Part shown: positions 42,366-50,816 of the stretch, in pieces
Layout of the letters: each line of letters opens with the position of its first letter
Position numbering within the stretch: the stretch's first letter is position 1
Assembly: GCA_050181465.1 (NCBI GenBank)
Contig: JBFXDD010000017.1
Location: 1 to 64,000 of the forward strand
DNA: 64,000 nucleotides
DNA from: JACRLW01 sp050181465
GTDB taxonomy: Bacteria > Planctomycetota > UBA1135 > UBA2386
Direction: 5' to 3'
Translations under genes and position numbers: made by a program
The notes under the pieces: model-generated
What the model saw: the letters and a program-made list of their open reading frames with translations, nothing else
What the model was told of the DNA's origin: nothing
Databases searched by the model: none

Positions 42366-44867
42366 TCATCGACCCAGGACTCGAATCACCGTGGGGGGGG
42401 CCCCCGGCGCCACGGGACTCACGGCGTGATCCAGGACGTTCGTACCCGCGATACTCACTCGCCACGGCGTCGGCATCTCCACTGGCATGACTGCACGCCC
42501 CACCTCGTCCGTCACCGCGAAGTGACGAATGCGTGAGCGTCCGTCCTCGACCGCCTCGATCTTGGCTGCACGAATCGGCAGCCCGGATTCGCCTTGGACC
42601 TCGAGGTGAACGATCAACGGCGCAAACTCGACGTCCACCCGCCTGGTTTCGGACTGGATCACGAACGAAGCGAGCGCGGCCCATACCTCCTCTCCGCGCG
42701 ACAAGTAAGCCCAGTAGGTCCCTGTCTCCAGAACCACCTCGCACTGTCCCGCGGCATCCGTGACCCCAGCAAATTGTCTTGGTGCCCCATCCCAAATCGA
42801 ACCATCCTCTTCGCGAAAGAGCACCAAAGCGCAGTTGGCGACGTCGGCAATGCCACGAATGACCGAACGGACTCCAACTGTCACCCATTCTGAAGTCTTC
42901 GTATCAAGCTTCACGCGTGCCTCGGCACCCGCCACAACCTTCACCTGCCCACATGGATCTCGAAGTGGATTGCCGTCGACGGTCCAGACGACATCCCAGA
43001 TCCCGGGTGGAACTTGCTCGATCTCGAACACTAGGCGGTCGGACACCGACACGGGGCCTTGCCTGGAAGTGCGTTGCGGGAACACCGTCTGATCGATTGG
43101 TGATCTCAGAACGATCCCGAAGCGTTCACGTGGCCAGAGGGAATCCGCTTCAACGTCGCCGACCACGCGGCCGGATTGCTGAAGTTCAACGCTCAGATAG
43201 ATACGGTTAGAGCCAGTCAGTCGGGCGTCATCGATGATCCGATCGACGAACCCCGTCGCGCTCACTCGAACATGGATTGGTGCATCCGGCACTCGTAGAT
43301 TGCCGAAACCCCCTTCATCTGTCACGCAAGAGTCCCACCGAACGGGCTCGGCCTGCGTTCGCGGAGACACGGCAAAGATATCCCGAGCAATCGTATCAGC
43401 GCTTACCCGAGCGCCCGCGGCGGTCGTCAATACATCGGCGATCGCCCCGGAGATCGGTTCATCCTTCTCCGTGACGACTTCAAGAATGATCTCTCCTGCC
43501 GGACGAAGATCGAATCGAAGATCGGAGTCTCCGCTGAAGTGAACGACTTTGGGGAGCGGTGGTAGCCACTGGCGTTCGAGGGGAACAACCTGCACCAGAT
43601 GCTCCCCCGGAAAAACAGACATCTCTACGGATCCTTCCCTGTGGTGCCCTGCAAGAACGACACCCCGAAACCAACGTGAGTTCTCTGCGCTCGACGCGCT
43701 CGAACAAACTCGCACCGCGAAACGTTCGACCGGCACCGCAGAGTCAGTCGAGCTGCGAACGTGCAATACGATCCTGTGCACGACGCAAGTGAGGTGCAAG
43801 GCTCCACCCCTTCGGAACGTGCCGAGATCTTGCGCAACACCGTGCCGGACGGCCGTCACCCGAGCCGACATCACGGTTGGCGGGAGCACGACATGAAACC
43901 GCCCCATGCGATCCGTCCGCGAGGTTCTGGTCATGCGATTCGCCGCCTCGGGATCTGCACCGGTAACGATCAGCTCCAGGTTCTCGATCGGCTCCGGACT
44001 CGGCCCGGAAGTCGTGACCGATCCCGACCATGTGGATGCCGCGGTGAGATCGATTCGATGCTCCTGTCCCTCGTGCAGGTAGCGCTCGCCCGACTCGACT
44101 GAGAAACCCTCAGCTTGGATTCGAAGATCATGTTGCCCGATCTCCAAGGGGAATGGAAATTCGGCTCGACCGTCAGCACCCGTGACGGCCGCCTGCAGCA
44201 GGTCGCCATTGCTCAGTTCCAGCGACCAGTCCGCGAGTGAGATCCTGGCACCTTGTACCGCACTCCCTCCCGCCTGAACCCGGAACTTCGCTCGCTGACC
44301 GCGGGACAACCGAGTTGTCCCGAGCCTCGCCCATCCATCGACCGGAGACTGGTCGATGAGCGATGTCACCGACGGACAATGGCCCTCCGCGACCAAGATC
44401 AAGTAGAGATGAGAACGCGGAAGCCCGCTCGATCCCTCAAATTGGAGTCGATTCTCGTCCATCGCCAAGAAGCGACGACTCGACACCTCTCTGAGTTGTT
44501 CGAAGGACGGCGATCCTGAGTTCATCGCCTGTCTCGCGGACTGCGCAAGGTAGGCCACGCCTTCGAGCAACTCCTGCACCTCACCCCGAACCGTCAGCGT
44601 CAGCGATACGTCGGATGGATCGAGCGACCCAGGTAGTCGCTTGCGTTCGTCAGCGATCCCCGATGGGACTACTCGCTCAACGTCCGACTGCGGTTCGGGC
44701 CTTGCTGGGGCCCCATCGCTGTCAGCGCCTTGACGCAGACCCGGGGACCAGGATCGGTTGTCTTCTGGCTCCTCCGTGACCGTCGAGAACAGAGCGATCG
44801 CCGCGACCCCTACGATCGCGACCACAAGGAGGACCCGGTTCCGGCCCATATGCCTGTCATCCATCAT
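42366..44867 (-). CDS. Membrane-anchored extracellular protein with carboxypeptidase-regulatory-like domains
   Basis: An 833-residue protein. A short cytoplasmic N-terminus and one hydrophobic segment (LLVVAIVGVAAIALFS) are followed by a Pro/Glu linker and a series of beta-sandwich units of the CarboxypepD_reg/Ig-like kind. Examples are VQGARISLADWSLELSNGD with TGADGRAEFPFP, and RFDLRPAGEIILEVVTEKDEPISGA with TDEGGFGNLRVPD. It is probably a surface or periplasmic adhesion or scaffold protein of the planctomycete type. MGRNRV at 44849 is an alternative start. A run of eight C residues on the coding strand near the 3-prime end (complement of 42393-42400) could be slip-prone. A smaller protein of similar build is at 49404. 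Confidence 0.78.
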   Translation of the reverse strand: MMDDRHMGRNRVLLVVAIVGVAAIALFSTVTEEPEDNRSWSPGLRQGADSDGAPARPEPQSDVERVVPSGIADERKRLPGSLDPSDVSLTLTVRGEVQELLEGVAYLAQSARQAMNSGSPSFEQLREVSSRRFLAMDENRLQFEGSSGLPRSHLYLILVAEGHCPSVTSLIDQSPVDGWARLGTTRLSRGQRAKFRVQAGGSAVQGARISLADWSLELSNGDLLQAAVTGADGRAEFPFPLEIGQHDLRIQAEGFSVESGERYLHEGQEHRIDLTAASTWSGSVTTSGPSPEPIENLELIVTGADPEAANRMTRTSRTDRMGRFHVVLPPTVMSARVTAVRHGVAQDLGTFRRGGALHLTCVVHRIVLHVRSSTDSAVPVERFAVRVCSSASSAENSRWFRGVVLAGHHREGSVEMSVFPGEHLVQVVPLERQWLPPLPKVVHFSGDSDLRFDLRPAGEIILEVVTEKDEPISGAIADVLTTAAGARVSADTIARDIFAVSPRTQAEPVRWDSCVTDEGGFGNLRVPDAPIHVRVSATGFVDRIIDDARLTGSNRIYLSVELQQSGRVVGDVEADSLWPRERFGIVLRSPIDQTVFPQRTSRQGPVSVSDRLVFEIEQVPPGIWDVVWTVDGNPLRDPCGQVKVVAGAEARVKLDTKTSEWVTVGVRSVIRGIADVANCALVLFREEDGSIWDGAPRQFAGVTDAAGQCEVVLETGTYWAYLSRGEEVWAALASFVIQSETRRVDVEFAPLIVHLEVQGESGLPIRAAKIEAVEDGRSRIRHFAVTDEVGRAVMPVEMPTPWRVSIAGTNVLDHAVSPVAPGAPPTVIRVLGR

Positions 44868-45181
44868 CTTCGAGCGTGGCCTCGTCGAGCGACTTCAATC
44901 GGCCGGCCCATGTTCAAACGCCTCCCAATGCGCGACTCGCGCAAGGATGTGCCAAGGCAGTCCAGAGGACGCAGTGCACCTTGGGCGGGGGTCGGGGTCG
45001 ATCCATTCCGGGGCCCGATGCGCGCGACTGGCTGACCGAATGAACCGCCCCGGGATCGCCGATGAGACTTCGACCGAAGAGTCAAGGCGCCAGAGTTCGC
45101 GCGCGGCGTGCTACGCAGGACGCAACTCGCGAGATCCGGCATTGCAGGAGCCCATCGTTGGCGATCACAGTATCCACCCGG
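44868..45181. other. Intergenic region, nothing recognised
   Basis: About 314 bases between two minus-strand genes of the secreted-protein cluster. It is slightly lower in GC than flanking core genes. No gene, hairpin with T-run or promoter box could be supported. Confidence 0.45.
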
Positions 45182-45829
45182 TCATTTACATGGATTGCAC
45201 GTGAATGTGAGTGAAGCGATCTTCGTGTAGGTCGAGCCAATTTTTACCTTGATCTCCAACTCAACTGCCTGAGTATGTTGATCATCGCACGGCAACGTCC
45301 GGTTGAGGGCAACCGTGTCCACATCGCCGTTGCTATCTGACTCAAACTGGAAGTTTTGGATCTGCGTCCCCCCCCAGAATACATAGCCATCCCAGGTCTC
45401 CGGTGCATGGGTTCCATTCGGGGCGGTAGTGATCTGCACGTCGCCAGTCCAAGAGCAGGGACGGTGATTGCAGCCACCGTAAATGCACTGCCCTGGCTCG
45501 CCATGCTGGTAGGCTGGCCAGTTGATGGAAGCAGTGATCCTTCCATGAAAGGGCGCGGCCAGAGCTTCGCTTGTTAGTGGGATTGGATCGGAGTCCGGGA
45601 CCGGAACAGACTCCAGCGTCGCCGAAGGCTCCCGAGAGCAGCTGAGACAAGGAGTTACTTCGTCAAGACAAACCAGAACTGGCGCCGCGAGAGCGAGGCA
45701 CTGGGTAGTCGCCGTGATCGACGAAGCATGTCGTGGCGCTTCCGTCGGCTCAGCCGCAACAAGGAGTTGGGACGAAATCCGAAAGGCTGAGAACAACAAG
45801 ACAGCAATACGTGAAGGGAACTTTTTCAT
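45182..45829 (-). CDS. Secreted Cys-rich hypothetical protein
   Basis: A 215-residue protein with a signal peptide (MKKFPSRIAVLLFSAF). The mature part has many Cys: TPCLSCS, GQCIYGGCNHRPC and a final TFTCNPCK. These probably form disulphides in the envelope. The central part looks like a beta-sandwich (RITASINWPAY, YVFWGGTQIQNFQFES). No family was recognised. In the original arrangement its ATG overlapped the stop of the lipoprotein gene now interrupted by the IS21 element, so its native promoter has been separated from it by 2.5 kb. Confidence 0.72.
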   Translation of the reverse strand: MKKFPSRIAVLLFSAFRISSQLLVAAEPTEAPRHASSITATTQCLALAAPVLVCLDEVTPCLSCSREPSATLESVPVPDSDPIPLTSEALAAPFHGRITASINWPAYQHGEPGQCIYGGCNHRPCSWTGDVQITTAPNGTHAPETWDGYVFWGGTQIQNFQFESDSNGDVDTVALNRTLPCDDQHTQAVELEIKVKIGSTYTKIASLTFTCNPCK

Positions 45830-45878
45830 GGGGTTCGTTTCGCTCTTGCGACCGCTAGGGCACGGAGTCTCAGGCTTA

Positions 45879-45932
45879 CCTCGGTGGTCACCCCAAATCC
45901 GGCCAGTTGTGGTCACCTCAAAACCGGCCAGT
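45879..45932. repeat. IS21 left terminal repeats (two tandem transposase-binding-type motifs)
   Basis: Two adjacent copies read GGTCACCCCAAATCCGGCCA and GGTCACCTCAAAACCGGCCA, each followed by GT. They are the reverse complement of the motifs at 48351-48403. Tandem end repeats of this kind are the sites recognised by IstA. Confidence 0.85.
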
Positions 45933-45992
45933 CGAGCGACGCGGACATGCAGTTGTGTAGCGGTTGATCCAGGGGGTGCAAGGTGGTCGCGG

Positions 45993-46742
45993 CTACTCGG
46001 TCGCGGACGCCAGGCCGGCGCGGGTGCGCCAGCTCTTCGGGCCGCACTTGAGGACGTGCGAGTGATGCAGCAGCCGGTCGAGCATGGCTGACACGGCGGC
46101 GTTGTCGCCGAGCAGCTTGCCCCAGTCATCGACCGGGCGATTCGAGGTGACCATCGTGCTGGCGCGCTCGTGGCGCCGCATGACGACCTCGAGCAGGTCC
46201 TCGGATGCGGTCGGCGGCAGCTTGCGCATGCCGAGGTCGTCGATGATCAGCAGCTGCGCGGCAGCAACCTCCTTCATGTAGTCGCGTCGGCGACGATCGA
46301 GGGTCGCGTCGGCCAGCTCCTCGACGAGCACGTGCGCTTCCTTGTAGAGCACGTGGAAGCCCTGGTGCGCCGCGGCGGTCCCGATCGCTTGCGCGAGGTG
46401 GCTCTTGCCCGTGCCGGGCGGCCCGAGCATCAACGCGTCTTGGCGCTGCGCGATGAAGCGGCACGAGCCCAACTCGAAGATCAGCTTGCGGTCCATCTTC
46501 GGGTTGAAGGCGAAGTCGAAGTTGTCGAGCGTGCGGCCGTGGTCGCGGAAACCGGCCTTCTTGATACGGCGATCGATCAGGCGGTCCTGCCGTCGATTCA
46601 TCTCGTCGTGCACGAGCGTGGCGAGGAAGTCGACGTGCGGCACCCTCTCGGCTTGCGCCTCGACGATGCGCGTCGGCAACGTGTCCGCCATGCCGGACAG
46701 GCGCAGGCGACGAAGAGAGCGATCGAGTTCAGTCTGATTCAT
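45993..46742 (-). CDS. istB: IstB, IS21 transposition ATPase
   Basis: A 249-residue AAA+ ATPase that assists IstA in target capture and strand transfer. Walker A is G107-PPGTGK-S114 and Walker B is LLIIDDLG, followed by a sensor region ending in TSNRPVDDW. The N-terminal helix bundle (RLRLSGMADTLP) is typical of IstB. The gene overlaps the end of istA by 14 bases. Confidence 0.96.
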   Translation of the reverse strand: MNQTELDRSLRRLRLSGMADTLPTRIVEAQAERVPHVDFLATLVHDEMNRRQDRLIDRRIKKAGFRDHGRTLDNFDFAFNPKMDRKLIFELGSCRFIAQRQDALMLGPPGTGKSHLAQAIGTAAAHQGFHVLYKEAHVLVEELADATLDRRRRDYMKEVAAAQLLIIDDLGMRKLPPTASEDLLEVVMRRHERASTMVTSNRPVDDWGKLLGDNAAVSAMLDRLLHHSHVLKCGPKSWRTRAGLASATE

Positions 46743-48294
46743 TGGTCTTGCGGTCGATGACGTTGCGGTAGTGGGAGAGGTCGCGGATCAGGTCGTCGAC
46801 CTGCTTCACGCTCGGTCCGGGCGCTGATCGCTCGGCGAGTCGCTTCACGATGCGGAAGTAGGGAGCACCGGCTTCGAGGGCGACGCGGCAGCTCTCGTCG
46901 ATCGGCCCGAAGCCGCGCTTCTTGACCAGCGACAGCACGCCGAGGATCTCGCGGGCTCCGTATTGGTCGCGGCGTTGCTCGATGCACTCGCACAGGGCGC
47001 CGATGTGGCGTCCAGCGGTGTGAGCCCGCTGCAGCAGGCTCTGCACGCCGACCGGCGTCTTGGGGCTGCGGTCGGCGGGCTCGACGCGGAAGCGACCGGG
47101 CTGTTGGCGCAGATGCTCGCGGATCAATGCTCCGCTCTTCGGATCGAGAATACGCACGAAACGCTGATCCCAGCGCACGTGGACCGTCTCGCCGATCCAG
47201 CGCGGCGGCAATCCGTAGTAGGCGCGTGCGACCTCGACGCAGCCGTCTGTGTGCACGACGCGGTTGCCGTGCTCGTAGTAGCGGAAGCTCTCTGCGGGCA
47301 AGGGCTGCAGCGCCGGGCGCTCCTCGGCAAACATCGCCGCGACCTGCTGCTTGGTCGTGCCGTGGATGCGCGTGTCCGCCCAGCGATCGGTCCACTCGTC
47401 GAGGTGCCGCTGCGCCGCCTCCATCGACTCGAAGCGCATGCCGCGCAGCGGCGTCTTCTGCGCGTAGCCGATGGTCGACTCGACCTTGCCCTTGCGGTCC
47501 GGGTGCCGGACACGCGCCGGCAACGCGACGACGCCGTAGTGCGCGAGCACGTCGCGAAACAGCGGGTTGAGCGTCGGGTCGTGCACGTCGGCGGTGAGCA
47601 CGCCCTCCTTCAAGTTGTCGAGCACGATCGTCTGCGGGGTGCCGCCGAGCCGACGGAACGCCTCTTCGTGCAGCTCGCACCAGGTCCGCGAGCTCGACTT
47701 CCAGACCAGCAGCAGGATCGCCTTGCGGCTGAAGCCGAGCGTCATGGCGAACAGCCGCGTGCGGCGATACTTGCCCGTCTCCGGATGGCGCACGAGCGGG
47801 CCGTCGCCGTAGTCGACCTGGGCTTCGACGCCGGGCGCGGTCTCGATGCGCGGGTGCGCGATCGGCGCATCGTCCGGCCGCAGGCCGCGGACGAAGCGTT
47901 TGACCGACTGGTAGCTACCCGCGAAGCCGTGCCGGTCGACCAGGTCCTGCCAGATCGCCATCGCGTTGCGGCCCCGCCTCGTTGCCGACTCGATGAAGTC
48001 CCGGTGCGGCTCGCATCGGCTCGGCTGTCGCGGCCGGTCCGGGTCGGGGGTCACCTCACTGGCCGGATTTGGCCGACCAGGGTCGGGGGTCACTTCACTG
48101 GCCGGATTTGCCGCCAGCTCTGCCGGCGCCCGCCGCCGCCGCGGCTCACGGACCGGGATGCCGGCCGCAGACAGGTAGCCGCGGACCGTGTCCCGGTGCA
48201 CGCCGGTGGCCTGCTGGATGCGACGCAGCGACCAGCCGAGGCGCCCCAGCGCGCGGACCTCTTCTTGTTTCTCGGGCTTCAAGACGTTGGCCAT
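46729..48294 (-). CDS. istA: IstA, IS21 transposase
   Basis: The ATG at 48294 gives 521 residues (a longer frame from 48330 exists). An N-terminal helix-turn-helix is visible in GWSLRRIQQATGVHRDTVRGYL. The DDE integrase core has its first Asp in AQVDYGDG, the second in TIVLDNLKEG, and the segment RKGKVESTIGYAQK with the catalytic Glu. The C-terminal DNA-binding part follows. Between the helix-turn-helix and the core is a 13-residue peptide duplicated in tandem (NPASEVTPDP repeated). It is encoded by DNA that resembles the element's own terminal repeats, which is unusual. Confidence 0.96.
   Translation of the reverse strand: MANVLKPEKQEEVRALGRLGWSLRRIQQATGVHRDTVRGYLSAAGIPVREPRRRRAPAELAANPASEVTPDPGRPNPASEVTPDPDRPRQPSRCEPHRDFIESATRRGRNAMAIWQDLVDRHGFAGSYQSVKRFVRGLRPDDAPIAHPRIETAPGVEAQVDYGDGPLVRHPETGKYRRTRLFAMTLGFSRKAILLLVWKSSSRTWCELHEEAFRRLGGTPQTIVLDNLKEGVLTADVHDPTLNPLFRDVLAHYGVVALPARVRHPDRKGKVESTIGYAQKTPLRGMRFESMEAAQRHLDEWTDRWADTRIHGTTKQQVAAMFAEERPALQPLPAESFRYYEHGNRVVHTDGCVEVARAYYGLPPRWIGETVHVRWDQRFVRILDPKSGALIREHLRQQPGRFRVEPADRSPKTPVGVQSLLQRAHTAGRHIGALCECIEQRRDQYGAREILGVLSLVKKRGFGPIDESCRVALEAGAPYFRIVKRLAERSAPGPSVKQVDDLIRDLSHYRNVIDRKTNESD
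48041..48111. repeat. 39-bp tandem repeat inside istA, related to IS termini
   Basis: Two units, starting at 48041 and 48080 (period 39), read GGGTCGGGGGTCAC.TCACTGG followed by CCGGATTTG. The core TCACTGGCCGGATTTG closely matches the terminal motif at 48351-48403. The repeat is in frame and adds a 13-residue duplicated peptide to IstA. Confidence 0.85.
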
Positions 48295-48326
48295 CCCCGC
48301 CGGGCAACACCTTGTGCCCAGCGGCG

Positions 48327-48935
48327 TCAACGCCCGCCTTCGCTCTCCTCACTGGCCGGGTTTGAGGTGACCCTGACTGGCCGGATTTGGGTGACCGCCG
48401 AGGGGCTTACGATCTCGCCATCCATCTCTCGCAAGCCTTCGTCGTCAGAGACGAAGAGAACGGATGGAGCGCCTGCAAGCGCCGAGACCGAGGCGCGGAA
48501 GAACTGGACGGCAGGTTTGTCGATGCTCGGTTGATTCACCACTTCCGGACTCGATGCCGATTCCTTGAGTAGACCAAAGAGGAGCTGCTCCGCCCCCCGC
48601 ATTTCGGCCCGCACGCGATCGAGCTGATCCTCCGCATCAGTGGGGCCCTTCGCACTTGGCTCAGCTTTGCCGATCAGCCCGCCCGGGGGCGATGCAGAGT
48701 GCTCGGCCAGGGCCGCCGCAGCGAGGAGTAGTGACTCCCGCCGATCTGGGGCCTGGAACGCTGTAGTGACCCCGCTCCAAGATCTCGTTCCGACGAGGCT
48801 CGAACTCGGCAACGTTCCTTCAGGTGCGCTCGGCTGCGCCCCCCTCGCCTCGGGCCTCTGCCCGCAGCCGCCGATTATGCCCAACAGGATTCCGCTCAGC
48901 AGGGCGGCTTGCCAAGTCCTGTCGTTCCGTGCCAT
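48327..48935 (-). pseudogene. Lipoprotein gene truncated by the IS21 insertion
   Basis: The ATG at 48935 opens a lipoprotein (LLGIIGGC lipobox) with a Ser/Pro-rich linker and a helical domain (EDQLDRVRAEMRGAEQLLFGLLKE). Host-coded sequence ends at 48404; the frame then runs 76 bases into the IS21 end before a stop. Deleting the element and one GGCTTA copy rejoins the frame to 45872 and gives a C-terminus VSLRLRALAVARAKRTP. Its TGA overlaps the ATG of the downstream secreted protein (ATGA). The intact product would be 192 residues. A truncated protein with a 26-residue foreign tail could still be made. Confidence 0.85.
48351..48403. repeat. IS21 right terminal repeats
   Basis: Two tandem motifs, ACTGGCCGGGTTTGAGGTGA and ACTGGCCGGATTTGGGTGAC, form the right end. 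They are inverted relative to the left end at 45879-45932. Host DNA resumes with the GGCTTA target duplication at 48404. Confidence 0.85.
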
Positions 48936-48942
48936 AGGTTCG

Positions 48943-49403
<461 letters not shown>

Positions 49404-50792
49404 ATGATTAGCCCGAGAGATCACCGGCGCGCCGGCTTCGGGATCTTCGTGATGCTCGGAGTGGCCTCGGCTCTGGTCTTCTCCGCGCATCGGTGCTTGA
49501 TGCGGCCGCCACCGGGACCCGGTGGCGAGATCGCAGAGAGCACCCCAAGGACCGCACGATCGACCCCGGAGGTGGTTGAAGTTCCCCGCTCGCGGGTCGG
49601 CAACCGGAGTCGACCGATCCGATTGGTGGACGCTGCCGATGGGTCACCGCTTCCGAGCGCCTTGATCGCACTCGAGGACAGGATCGATGGCTCGTCGCAG
49701 CGCCTTTCGACCGACGAGCGCGGGATCGTCTCAGTCTCCGGGTCGCGATACGTCCTGCGATCCGAGGATTCCCCCCCGAAGTTCTTGCCGACGGAGGTGG
49801 CACTGGCGCAACACATCGACGACGTCGCATTGGACTGCATCGGCTATCTCGAGGTTCGATGTCTTGCGCGGAGCCCGATCGAATCATCCCAGTGCTTCTT
49901 CGTGGTGCAGCCCGTGGTCGATTGGATCCCTTCGCCAGACACCTGGACGGAGACCTCGTGGGATGAACTGATCGCGAAGACCACCACCCGCGTGTCCAGC
50001 GTAGCCACAGATGGAACGCAGAAGCTGACGATCCCGATTCCGACCGGTCTCGCGCATGTTCTCATCGCTCGACACCGAGACCTCCTGCAGGTGATGCCCG
50101 CACATCCCGCTTGGGTCGGAACTGCGACTCGCACCGGCGAGAGAGACCGCGTCCGGCACCTGATCAAGACGGACACCCCGCTGGTGTGTCCGCTCAGTGA
50201 GACCATCACCGTGCGGCCGGGCGAGACCCGATCGGTCGAGATCCGACTGCAGGCAAGCTCGATCCTTCGCTTCCTGCCGCAGGTCGAGAACTCCACCGAA
50301 TGGACGCTCGCGCTCTCGTGGTATGAGTCGACGCAACTCGGACAGATGAAGACCTGGAAGCCCGTAGCGCAATTCGCTGGACCGATTCCCATGGATCCGC
50401 CGTACTTGGACCAGCGAGTCCACTCTGAGAGCGTTCGCTTCGCCGGCTTCATGCGGAGCGTGGACGAGCACCGATATCTGCTTTGGAGCGGCGAAGTACC
50501 CCTCGACGGCATCACGATCACGACGGCAGACGCGATGGGACCCTACCGCATCTCACTCGCCGTCGAGTTGTACGACGGCGAGGGCATCGGAGCCTGGAAG
50601 GTGAGCGAGCGTGCTTCCGGCGGTCGGAACGAGATGTTCGTAATTCAGGGCCCGACGGCTTCCAACATCCTGATAGCCGGCCTCGGCAGCACGGAAGGAA
50701 CAGTCACCGTCGAGTCCGGAAGCGGTGGGAGCCGACGCAAGCGTGTCGTCGAGTTCGACCTTCGAGAACGAACGAGCTACTCCATCCGATAG
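49404..50792 (+). CDS. Membrane-anchored extracellular hypothetical protein
   Basis: A 462-residue protein. The basic N-terminus MISPRDHRRAGF precedes one hydrophobic segment (FVMLGVASALVFSAH), then a Pro/Thr linker. Its first beta-sandwich, RPIRLVDAADGSPLPSALI with STDERGIVSVSG, resembles a carboxypeptidase-regulatory-like domain. More beta-rich sequence follows without a known domain. The build is like that of the 833-residue protein at 42366-44867, and both flank the IS21 insertion. Its 3-prime end is 24 bases from the convergent oxidase gene. Confidence 0.75.
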   Translation: MISPRDHRRAGFGIFVMLGVASALVFSAHRCLMRPPPGPGGEIAESTPRTARSTPEVVEVPRSRVGNRSRPIRLVDAADGSPLPSALIALEDRIDGSSQRLSTDERGIVSVSGSRYVLRSEDSPPKFLPTEVALAQHIDDVALDCIGYLEVRCLARSPIESSQCFFVVQPVVDWIPSPDTWTETSWDELIAKTTTRVSSVATDGTQKLTIPIPTGLAHVLIARHRDLLQVMPAHPAWVGTATRTGERDRVRHLIKTDTPLVCPLSETITVRPGETRSVEIRLQASSILRFLPQVENSTEWTLALSWYESTQLGQMKTWKPVAQFAGPIPMDPPYLDQRVHSESVRFAGFMRSVDEHRYLLWSGEVPLDGITITTADAMGPYRISLAVELYDGEGIGAWKVSERASGGRNEMFVIQGPTASNILIAGLGSTEGTVTVESGSGGSRRKRVVEFDLRERTSYSIR

Positions 50793-50816
50793 GTCGCAGC
50801 ATGGTCTGACACGCGG

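Larger units (their letters stand above)
45879..48403 (-). mobile_element. IS21-family insertion sequence, complete (2525 bp)
   Basis: The element contains istA and istB in the usual overlapping order. It is bounded by imperfect inverted ends that begin CCTCGG(T/C)GGTCACCC. A 6-bp direct repeat, GGCTTA, lies at 45873-45878 and 48404-48409 as target-site duplication. Each end carries two copies of a motif of the form GGTCACC..CAAA.CCGGCCAGT, matching the multiple terminal repeats of IS21 elements. Both genes are full length, so it may be active. It interrupts a lipoprotein gene close to its 3-prime end. Confidence 0.93.
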
